Below are positions 6,555-12,774 of a stretch of DNA of 13,694 bases, in pieces. The stretch's first letter is position 1. Each line of letters begins with the position of its first letter. Position numbers and translations under genes: made by a program. The notes beneath the pieces are model-generated. The model was not told where the DNA came from. It ran no database searches and saw nothing but the letters and a program-made list of their open reading frames with translations. Source of the stretch: Longimicrobium sp. Its GTDB lineage: Bacteria > Gemmatimonadota > Gemmatimonadetes > Longimicrobiales > Longimicrobiaceae. The stretch lies in NCBI GenBank assembly GCA_030446945.1, contig JAUJMI010000045.1:1-13694 (forward strand), in the 5' to 3' direction.

Positions 6555-6868
6555 CGGGCCGCCCGCACGGCGGGGAGGGAGGCGGGAGGGGCCAGCATCC
6601 GGCGGCAGGAGGCCGCCCAGCGGATGTTCCCTCGCGTCACCTGGTGCACGAAGTACCCGATGCCGAACATCATCAGGGCGCGCCACAGCACCTCCACCAC
6701 GGCCCCGGCGATGGGAAGAGGCTGGGGGGACGCCGCGGTGACCAGGGAAAGAGCCGGTACATCATCTCAGGGAAGCTCGGGCAAGGCTGACCACCACCAC
6801 GCGGGCGAGGACCACGTACAAGTACACAAAGAAGGCGAGCGAGAGTACGGGGTAGCCGTGTTGGTGGT
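6551..6868 (-). pseudogene. Frameshifted membrane-protein remnant
   Basis: Three minus-strand frames carry consecutive pieces with the GC-rich third positions typical of coding DNA here. The first is GYPVLSLAFFVYLYVVLARV (from about 6855), a membrane helix that stops at TGA 6762-6764. The second is PEMMYRLFPWSP (from about 6770). The third is PIAGAVVEVLWRALMMFGIG through FVHQVTRGNIRW, ending at TGA 6553-6551. Joining them needs two single-base frameshifts, near 6770 and near 6730. The result is a small protein of about 100 residues with two hydrophobic helices. Its stop overlaps the GTG of the RRE-like frame, so the two were once translationally coupled. I do not recognise the family, and its 5' end is lost at the junction with the toxin remnant. 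Confidence 0.55.
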
Positions 6869-6883
6869 CCGCCAGGCGATCAT
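6866..6883 (-). pseudogene. First codons of a RES-type toxin gene (truncated)
   Basis: The antitoxin stop TGA (6882-6880) overlaps an ATG at 6883 in the ATGA arrangement usual for Xre-RES toxin-antitoxin pairs. The downstream frame begins MIAWRT, the typical opening of RES-domain toxins, which degrade NAD+. After about six codons the coding signal moves to another frame that encodes an unrelated membrane helix, so the rest of the toxin is gone. The call depends mainly on the adjacent antitoxin remnant. Confidence 0.4.
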
Positions 6884-7067
6884 ACGGGGAGAGCGCCCTC
6901 GATCGTCATTAGCAGCTCCTCCACCCCCGGGCGCCGAGATCGGTAGGGCCGCTCGTAGCCGAGCTGGGGCTGGGCGCTGGTGAGGAACTCGCGCGCGAGC
7001 CTGGATCTTCCCACACGTGCTCGGCGAGAGTGGCGAGTTGCCGCGCGCCGCGGCCGGATTCTTTCAT
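6880..7067 (-). pseudogene. Remnant of Xre/MbcA/ParS-type antitoxin (DUF2384 domain)
   Basis: Two overlapping minus-strand frames carry the C-terminal toxin-binding domain of this antitoxin family. The frame from ATG 7067 gives RQLATLAEHVWEDPGSRA. After a one-base shift in the CGCGCGCG run near 6991-6998, the next frame gives REFLTSAQPQLGYERPY and GVEELLMTIEGALPV before TGA. Family members read roughly 'A..FL.tp.p.LgG..P...........VE.lL..IE.GlP'. The stretch between the two last motifs is a few residues short. The N-terminal helix-turn-helix is not recognisable upstream, where TGA 7091-7089 interrupts the first frame. In life the protein would have neutralised the RES toxin encoded just downstream and repressed its own operon. 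Confidence 0.6.
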
Positions 7068-7121
7068 CCGGTACTCTGAATGCTCCTCTCACGAACGCCG
7101 CCTTCAACACGCGAAGGCCCA

Positions 7122-7553
7122 ATGAACCGCCTCCGTCGTCTCGGCCTGACCTCGTTCTTTCTGGTTGGCGCCTGCGCATCGCTCCCCGCGCGTTCGGAAA
7201 GCCCGCCCAGCGGCGAACATAGCTGCTACCGCTCCGCGACGCCGCTGCTGTCGCGTTCCGCCGCCCCTCTTGCGGCCCAGTGGCTGGTGCTGAGCGACCG
7301 CGGAGGAGAGGCGGTGGGCGCGCACTGGTACGACGGTCGGATCGTGGAGGAGAGCGGCGCCTGGCACCCGGTACGCTGGCAGTCCGTCGGCCGCGGCTCC
7401 ATCCGCGTCCGCTGGAACGAGGGGGGCACGGAAGGGACCATGGAGCTGAACGAGCGCGGGGCGGAGGTCGCCGGCAGGGCGACCTCCGGAACGCAGAATT
7501 GGCACGTGCGCGCCACCCGCGCCGACTGCGCCACCCTCCCCCCGGCGCGCTGA
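7122..7553 (+). CDS. Small predicted lipoprotein, function unknown
   Basis: The 143-residue product starts at ATG 7122, chosen because it opens a lipoprotein signal peptide: two arginine pairs, a hydrophobic core LTSFFLVGA, then Cys18 in a VGAC lipobox. A weak GAAGG lies just upstream. The mature part has only two other cysteines, Cys35 (EHSCYRSA) and Cys136 (RADCATLP) near the ends, which could form a disulphide. Between them alternate short polar and hydrophobic stretches rich in Trp, Gly and Arg (AHWYDGRIVEESGAWHPVRW, SIRVRWNEGG, MELNERGAEVAG), suggesting an all-beta domain. I do not recognise a family. It stands alone: remnants lie upstream on the other strand and argS converges downstream. 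Confidence 0.7.
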   Translation: MNRLRRLGLTSFFLVGACASLPARSESPPSGEHSCYRSATPLLSRSAAPLAAQWLVLSDRGGEAVGAHWYDGRIVEESGAWHPVRWQSVGRGSIRVRWNEGGTEGTMELNERGAEVAGRATSGTQNWHVRATRADCATLPPAR

Positions 7554-7641
7554 GCCCCCGGCCGGCAAGCGTGATTCGGAGCGGCGCAGGACAGGGGCGC
7601 GTTTTCCAGCGAGTGTAGCGAGCCGGGGGTGAGGCCCCGCC

Positions 7642-9396
7642 CTACATCCGCTCCGGTGCCTCGATCCCCAGGATCCCCAGCGCCAGCACGAGCTGGTCGC
7701 TCACCAGGCGCGTGAGGGTGAGCATGGAGGCGCGCCGGGCCGCGTCCGCTTCGGAGAGGATGTGGTGCGTGTGGTAGAAGGCGTTGAAGCTCTGCGCCAG
7801 CTCGAAGGCGTGCTCGCACAGGGCGTTGGGGGCGCGCCGCTCGTAAGTGGCCAGCACCGCCCGGCCCAAGTCCAGCAGGCGCAGGCACACGTCACGCTCC
7901 TCGTCGCTGCTCGGCGGCACCAGCTCGCCCGCCTCGAACCCGGCGGCGGCGGCGCGGGCCTGGATCGAGCGCGAGCGGACGATGGAGTAGCAGAGGTACG
8001 GCCCCGTCTTCCCCTCGAACGAGGAGAACTGCGCCAGGTCGAAGACGTAGTCCGACTGCCGGTGGTTGCGCAGGTCCGCGAACTTGATGGCCGCCAGCCC
8101 GATCCGCCGCGCGATCTTCTCCCGCTCCTCCTCCGTGATGTCGGCGGCGAGCGCGATCTCGCCCAGGCGGCTGCGCGCCTCGGCGATGGTCAGCTCCAGC
8201 AGGTCGCGCAGGCTCATCACCTCGCCCGAGCGCGTCTTGAAGGGCTTGCCGTCGGGCCCATTCACCGTTCCGAAGCCCAGGTGCTCCAGCGCGGGGCGGC
8301 CATCCTTGACCATCCCCCCCGCCTCCGCCGTGCGGAAGACCTGCACGAAGTGGAGCCGCTGCCGCTGGTCCACGATGTACCAGATGGCGTCGGGGTCGCG
8401 GTCCTCCACGCGGTGCTCGATGGTGGCGACGTCGGTGGCGCCGTAGGTCACGCTTCCATCGCCCTTGACGAGCAGGAGGGGCGGCACCGGCTCCGAGTCG
8501 TCCTCGCGACCCACCTGCACCACCAGCGCGCCTTCGGACCGCTCGGCCACGCCGCGCTCGGTGAGGCGCTCCAGCATCCCATCCAGCCGGTCGCGGACGT
8601 CGCTCTCGCCTTCCCACAGGTCGAACGTGACGCCCATCATCTCCAGGTCGGCGCGCACCGACTCGACCGACACGTCCACCATCCGCCGCCAGAGCGCGCG
8701 CAGGCCGGGGTCGCCGGTCTGAAGCGCGGTGGTGGCCTGCTTGGCCTCCTCCAGCGCGGCGGGGCCGGCCTTTGCGCGCGACGCGGCCTCCGGGTACAGC
8801 TTGTTGAGGAGGTCCACCGTGATCCCGTCGTCCACCGGGCCCGTGGGGCCGCCGGGGGCGAAGTACGGCAGCTCCGGCCACCGGCGGCGAATCTCGGCGA
8901 CAAGCATCCCCATGGGGAGTCCCCAGTCGCCCAGGTGCACGTCGCTGGTGACGTCGTGGCCGAGGAAGCGTGCGCAGCGCTGCAGCGAGTCGCCGATGAT
9001 GGAGGAGCGCAGGTGCCCCACGTGCATCCGCTTGGCGACGTTGGGCCCGCCGAAGTCCATCATCAGCTTGATCGGCTGCACCCGCGGCGCGCCATGCCGG
9101 GGATCGTCGAGCAGCGCGCCGGCCTCGCGCGCCAGGTACTCGTCGGAGAGCGAGAAGTTGATGAACCCCGGACCGGCTACCGACACCCGGTTGAAGGGGA
9201 GCTCCAGCTTCGCCGCAACCGCGTTGGCGATGGCGACGGGCGCCTGCCGCGCGGCTTTCGCCAGCGACATCGCGGTGTTGCACTGGAACTGCCCCACCTC
9301 CGGCCGCCGCGACCTCTCCGCGACCGCCGGCACCTCCCCGTACCCCGCCTCGGCGAAGGCCTCCGCCAGCTTCTCGTTCAGAAAATCCCAGATCAT
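7642..9396 (-). CDS. argS: Arginyl-tRNA synthetase
   Basis: The 584-residue class Ia enzyme charges tRNA-Arg with arginine in the cytoplasm. It starts at ATG 9396 with the N-terminal Add-1 tRNA-recognition domain (about 1-100, including GQFQCNTAMSLAKAAR). The HIGH-type motif is in GGPNVAKRMHVGHLRSS (His-Val-Gly-His), followed by HLGDWGLPMGML. The region GDGSVTYGATDVATIEHRV and DQRQRLHFVQVF belongs to the catalytic core, and KPFKTRSGEVMSL is the degenerate KMSKS loop usual for ArgRS. The C-terminal DALR anticodon-binding domain contains YSIVRSRSI and AFELAQSFNAFYHTHHIL. The length is normal and no defects are seen. It is a single-gene unit with a possible promoter at 9437-9465. Confidence 0.97.
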   Translation of the reverse strand: MIWDFLNEKLAEAFAEAGYGEVPAVAERSRRPEVGQFQCNTAMSLAKAARQAPVAIANAVAAKLELPFNRVSVAGPGFINFSLSDEYLAREAGALLDDPRHGAPRVQPIKLMMDFGGPNVAKRMHVGHLRSSIIGDSLQRCARFLGHDVTSDVHLGDWGLPMGMLVAEIRRRWPELPYFAPGGPTGPVDDGITVDLLNKLYPEAASRAKAGPAALEEAKQATTALQTGDPGLRALWRRMVDVSVESVRADLEMMGVTFDLWEGESDVRDRLDGMLERLTERGVAERSEGALVVQVGREDDSEPVPPLLLVKGDGSVTYGATDVATIEHRVEDRDPDAIWYIVDQRQRLHFVQVFRTAEAGGMVKDGRPALEHLGFGTVNGPDGKPFKTRSGEVMSLRDLLELTIAEARSRLGEIALAADITEEEREKIARRIGLAAIKFADLRNHRQSDYVFDLAQFSSFEGKTGPYLCYSIVRSRSIQARAAAAGFEAGELVPPSSDEERDVCLRLLDLGRAVLATYERRAPNALCEHAFELAQSFNAFYHTHHILSEADAARRASMLTLTRLVSDQLVLALGILGIEAPERM

Positions 9397-9436
9397 ATAT
9401 ACGGGCAGCGCCTCGTTCGCGTGGGTGTGCGCGCCC

Positions 9437-9465
9437 AAAGTAGCAGGAGCGCGCCCGAATACCAA
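9437..9465 (-). promoter_or_regulatory. Possible argS promoter
   Basis: On the minus strand TTGGTA (9465-9460) and TACTTT (9442-9437) are spaced by 17 bp, matching the -35 and -10 consensus at 4/6 and 3/6 positions. The implied start is near 9430, leaving a leader of about 35 nt before the argS ATG. The -10 match is weak, so this is a best guess. Confidence 0.35.
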
Positions 9466-9557
9466 CGGCCCGCGTGCACACCGACGCCACCGTGGGGGCG
9501 ATTCATCGGCCCGCCCTCCTCCCTGCCCGGCCCCCGGCTCAGCAAAGAACCACTTGC

Positions 9558-10590
9558 ATGACGAATCAGGCCCCGCCGCAAAGATCGCGGCGGCGCATTC
9601 TCCCCCTCGCCCGCCGTGCGCCCGCGCCGCGGGAATGGCCGGAACGCCGCCGCGCCCGCCGCCGCGCAGGACGCGTCCCGCTACCGCGCACCCGCCGACT
9701 CGCTGATCCGCGCCGCCACCCGCGACAGCGCCGCGTGGAACCGCATGGCCGAGCTGGTGGATACCTTTGGCCCGCGCTTCAGCGGCACGCCGGAGCTGGA
9801 GCGCGCCATCGACTGGATCGTGGAGCAGATGAAGCGCGACGGGCTGGAAAACGTGCACACCGAGCCGGTGATGGTGCCGCGCTGGGTGCGCGGCCAGGAG
9901 TCCGCCACCCTGCTGAGCCCCCGCAACGCCGAGCTGAAGGACGCCATGATGCTGCGCCGCATGCAGGCGCGCGGGCAGCGTCCGCGCGTGCGGCTGCGCA
10001 TGGGCGCGCAGACGCTGCCGGACGTACAGTCCCGCAACGTGGTGGCCGAGATCCGCGGGCGCGAGCGGCCGGAGGAGGTGGTGGTGGTCGGCGGCCACAT
10101 CGGCTCGTGGGACATCACCCCGGGCGCGATGGACGACGACGGGGGGTGCGTGGCGTCGCGGGAGGCGGTGCGGCTGATGAAGGCGCTCGCCCTGCGCCCG
10201 CGCCGCACCGTGCGCGTGGTGCTGTGGACCAACGAGGAGAACGGCATCCGCCGCGGCAACGCGTACCGCGACGCACACCGCGCCGAGCTCCCCAACCACG
10301 TCCTTGCCATCGAGTCCGACGCGGGCGTCTTCGCGCCGCGCGGGTTCAGCATCACCGCTACGGACGCGGCGTTCGAGGCGGTGCGGTCCATCGGGCGGCT
10401 CCTGGCCCCCATCGGCGCGGACAGCGTGGGCCGCGGCGGCAGCGGGGCGGACATCGGCCCCATCATGGCGCTGGGCGCGCCGGGGATGGGGCTGGAGGTG
10501 GACCGGTCCCGCTACTTCTGGTACCACCATACCGCCGCCGACACCCTGGACAAGCTGGACCCGCGCGAGGTCGCCCGCTCCGTCGCCGCG
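9558..10590 (+). pseudogene. Decayed carboxypeptidase Q-like M28 metallopeptidase
   Basis: The frame from about 9650 clearly encodes an M28 peptidase of the carboxypeptidase Q type: ELVDTFGPRFSGTPELERAI, VVVVGGHIGSWD, GAMDDDGG, LWTNEENG, IESDAGVF and WYHHTAADTLDKLDP. Four defects argue against function. The likely start (ATG 9558, MTNQAPPQRSRRRILPLA) is out of frame with the body, so the signal peptide is frameshifted. Near 9937 the text jumps from LLSPRNAEL to DAMMLRRMQARG, lacking roughly 120 residues present between these motifs in the family. The HxD motif reads HIG, with the catalytic Asp changed to Gly at 10102-10104. After REVARSVAA (10590) the usual C-terminal helix dissolves. A GTG-initiated 439-codon frame (9616-10935) exists but has no signal peptide. 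Confidence 0.72.
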
Positions 10591-10861
10591 ACACGACTTC
10601 CGGGGAACTCGAAGCGTCTACCTGAGCTTTCCCGATGTCTCGATGGCACTCTTCCGCCACGCGTTCCGCCACTGCCTCGACACTCCGCCGAACTGACGCC
10701 GGCAAGCGGATCGGCGGCAGCGGTGCAGCGGGGGGGTCCGCTACCGCACTACAGCGGCGGGCGCGACTCCCTCCGAACCATCGCGCTCCGCCGGCCGGGC
10801 GCGCGGACTGCTGGGAAGGCCACCCACGCCACGAACCCCTGCTCCCGAAGCACGAGAACGC
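10591..10861 (+). other. Non-coding or decayed stretch after the M28 pseudogene
   Basis: No intact gene is visible. The pseudogene frame runs on to 10935 but shows only Pro/Arg/Ser-rich filler. A short piece in another frame (VYLSFPDVSMALFRHAFRHC, ending at TGA near 10698) has moderately coding-like third positions and may be a stray gene end, but I cannot name it. No convincing terminator is seen. Confidence 0.5.
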
Positions 10862-10889
10862 TTGACAAAACGCCGTCGCATGCTGAAAT
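10862..10889 (+). promoter_or_regulatory. Promoter of the M28 lipoprotein peptidase gene
   Basis: A full-consensus -35 TTGACA (10862-10867) is followed after 16 bp by TGAAAT (10884-10889), a 4/6 match to the -10 box. The -10 lies inside the 36-bp palindrome, so an occupied operator would exclude polymerase. Transcription would start near 10896 and run about 73 nt before the ATG at 10969. Confidence 0.6.
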
Positions 10890-10915
10890 CTCAGCACGTG
10901 CTGAGATTTCAGCAT
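10880..10915 (+). promoter_or_regulatory. Perfect 36-bp palindrome, double operator
   Basis: Bases 10880-10915 are a perfect inverted repeat centred between 10897 and 10898. Each half holds a 16-bp dyad of its own, TGCTGAAATCTCAGCA (10881-10896) and TGCTGAGATTTCAGCA (10899-10914), both of form TGCTGA-N4-TCAGCA and separated by CG. Two dimer sites centred 18 bp apart over the -10 region suit cooperative repression. A terminator role is less likely, because no T-run follows directly and a consensus -35 precedes. The regulator is not identified in this window. Confidence 0.7.
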
Positions 10916-10968
10916 CTACCCGCGGGCGCTTTTAAGCGGCGCGGTCAACGCCTCTCTCGTCGACCCCG

Positions 10969-12612
10969 ATGACGCCGATCGCACGCACCGCCGCAGGGCT
11001 GCTCCTGGCGCTGAGCGCCTGTACCACCCTGGCGCCGGACGGCGGGCGGGGACGCACGGCCGCGGCCATCCGCGAGGCGGACCTGCGGGCGCGGCTCTTC
11101 GCCTTAGCGGACGACTCGATGCAGGGGCGCGAGATCGGCACGCCCGGGCACGAGCGCGCCGTGGAGTGGGTGGCGCGCGAGGCGGCGCGGCTTGGGATGC
11201 AGCCGGCGGGGGACGGCGGCACCTTCTTCCAGACCGTTCCGCTCACCCGCCGCTCCCCCGATCCGGCATCGACGCTCCACGTGGGCGACGCGCCCCTGGA
11301 GTTTTGGACCGACTTCGCCTTCTCCGACCAGCGCCGCCCGCTCCGCGCGTTTGCCGGCGCGCCGGTGATCTTCGGGGGCACGTACGCGGACAGCACGACG
11401 TGGATCACGGCCGAGCAGGCCCGGGGGAGGGTGGTGGTCTTCGTGGCCCGCCCCACGGGGCCCATCCGCATCGGGACCGCGCGTTTTTCCGGCGCCGCGG
11501 CGCTGCTGGTGACGGGGATCGATTCGCAGTACGCGGATGTCGCGGCGTTCCTGAAGCGGCCGTCGCTTCGCCTGCCCCCGCGCAGCCCCGCCACCGATTC
11601 AGCCGCGGCCAACATCTACGTGCCGACGCGAGTCGCCGAGCGGTTCATGGGCGCGCCGCTCGCCGGGATGACGCCGGGGACGCTGGGACAGCGGCCGGCC
11701 CGCGGCACACTGCAGCAGCGCGTGCAGCCGATGCCTATCCGCAACGTGGTGGCGATGATCCCGGGCTCGGACCCGGCCCTGCGCGGGCAATACGTCCTCT
11801 TCAGCTCGCACACCGACCATGACGGCATCCGCCGTGCCGAGGACCACGACTCGGTGCGCATCTACAACCGCGTGCTGCGCTTCGCCGGCCGCCGCAACAA
11901 CCCGCCCCCGACCCCCGAGCAGCTCGCCCGACTGCGAGCCGAGCTGGACAGCGTGCGCGCCATCCGCCCCTCGCGCCTGGACTCCATCATGAACGGCGCG
12001 GACGACAACGGCACGGCGTCGGTGGCCCTGCTGGAGATCGCTGAGGCGTACGCGGCCAGGAACCGCCGCCCCGCCCGCTCCACCCTGTTCGTCTGGCACA
12101 CCGGCGAAGAGCCCGATCCGGGGCTGATCGGCTCCACGCATTACAGCACCTTCCCCACCGTGCCGCGCGACTCCATCGTGGCGGTGCTCAACGCGGACCT
12201 GATCGGGCGCGGGGGCGCGGGCGACATCGAAAACGGCGGCCCCGACTACCTCCACCTGATCGGCACGCGGCGCCTCGCGAGCGAGCTCAACGGGCTGGTG
12301 GAAGGGATCAACCGCCAGAGGGCGCGCCCCTTCTCCTTCGACTACAGCCACGACGTCGAAGGCCATCCGCAGGCGTACTACTGCCGGAGCGACCACTACA
12401 GCTACGCCCGCTACGGCATCCCCGTCGCCTTCTTCACCACCGGCACGCACGGAGACTACCACCGCGTGACCGACGAGGCGCAGTACATCGACTACGCCAA
12501 GCTCACCCGCATCACGCAGCTCATGGCGGACGTGGGGCTCGGCATCGCCAACCTGGATCACCGCCTGGTCGTGGATCAGCCGCGGCCCGACCCGCAGGCG
12601 CCCTGCCGCTAA
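10969..12612 (+). CDS. Secreted M28-family metallopeptidase lipoprotein
   Basis: The 547-residue product begins at ATG 10969 with a lipoprotein signal and lipobox LSAC (Cys18). Residues 35-95 (LFALADDSMQGREIGTPG, VEWVAREAARLGMQPAG) are the usual N-terminal lead of M28 exopeptidases, and about 120-250 form a PA-like inserted domain. The di-zinc site is intact: HTD (His281, Asp283), ADDNGTAS (bridging Asp345), TGEE (Glu380 catalytic, Glu381 ligand), NADLIGRG (Asp410) and YHRVTDEAQYI (His498). It should cleave N-terminal residues from peptides outside the inner membrane; the exact specificity is unknown. No Shine-Dalgarno is obvious. It follows a decayed M28 relative and precedes another secreted hydrolase gene, and it has its own promoter and palindromic operator. 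Confidence 0.92.
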   Translation: MTPIARTAAGLLLALSACTTLAPDGGRGRTAAAIREADLRARLFALADDSMQGREIGTPGHERAVEWVAREAARLGMQPAGDGGTFFQTVPLTRRSPDPASTLHVGDAPLEFWTDFAFSDQRRPLRAFAGAPVIFGGTYADSTTWITAEQARGRVVVFVARPTGPIRIGTARFSGAAALLVTGIDSQYADVAAFLKRPSLRLPPRSPATDSAAANIYVPTRVAERFMGAPLAGMTPGTLGQRPARGTLQQRVQPMPIRNVVAMIPGSDPALRGQYVLFSSHTDHDGIRRAEDHDSVRIYNRVLRFAGRRNNPPPTPEQLARLRAELDSVRAIRPSRLDSIMNGADDNGTASVALLEIAEAYAARNRRPARSTLFVWHTGEEPDPGLIGSTHYSTFPTVPRDSIVAVLNADLIGRGGAGDIENGGPDYLHLIGTRRLASELNGLVEGINRQRARPFSFDYSHDVEGHPQAYYCRSDHYSYARYGIPVAFFTTGTHGDYHRVTDEAQYIDYAKLTRITQLMADVGLGIANLDHRLVVDQPRPDPQAPCR

Positions 12613-12774
12613 CCTGATCGGATCACAAGAAGCCACCGCGAGCACCCGTTCGCCCTGGCTTCGTCGGGTTCGTGCGATGCCGCTTGCCCCCGCCCCGCCG
12701 CCCGCGACAGATTCGCAGGCGAGCCCGCGTCACGCGCGCGCCCGCGCATCCCCCAGCGACCCGCAACCCGCCTC
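12613..12774 (+). other. Short intergenic gap before the serine hydrolase
   Basis: Apart from a hairpin near its start nothing recognisable is present: no clear promoter, no Shine-Dalgarno before ATG 12775 and no coding frame with motifs. Confidence 0.45.
12630..12661 (+). terminator. Possible weak terminator hairpin
   Basis: AAGCCA (12630-12635) pairs with TGGCTT (12656-12661), and inside a symmetrical CC/CC mismatch GCGA (12638-12641) pairs with TCGC (12650-12653) around an 8-nt loop. It lies 17 bp past the M28 peptidase stop. No T-run follows, so intrinsic termination is uncertain. Confidence 0.35.

Noticed and set aside
6907..6922. GGAGGAG followed after 6 nt by ATG (minus strand), resembling a strong ribosome site and gene start
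   Set aside because: These bases encode EELLM inside the antitoxin domain, and the frame stops after nine codons at the antitoxin's own stop.
6909..7067. A 52-codon minus-strand frame (MKESGRGARQ... ending GWRSC) that looked like a RiPP precursor beside an RRE-like gene
   Set aside because: Its first half fits the lead-in of a DUF2384 antitoxin, and its second half is out of frame with the better coding signal (REFLTSAQPQLG), so a frameshifted antitoxin explains it better.
7555..7629. CCCCCGGC/GCCGGGGG inverted repeat after the orphan lipoprotein
   Set aside because: The 8-bp arms are 59 nt apart, with no T-run and weak inner pairing; in GC-rich DNA this is not distinctive.
7762..9561. 599-codon plus-strand frame opposite argS
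   Set aside because: Antisense shadow rich in Arg/His/Val/Leu with no domain; argS is complete on the minus strand.
9397..10530. Upstream extension of the argS frame by 378 codons
   Set aside because: It crosses the opposite-strand M28 remnant and lacks motifs; ArgRS begins normally at ATG 9396.
10880..10915. Reading the 36-bp palindrome as a transcription terminator
   Set aside because: No T-run follows immediately, a consensus -35 lies directly upstream, and each half is itself a dyad, which fits an operator better.
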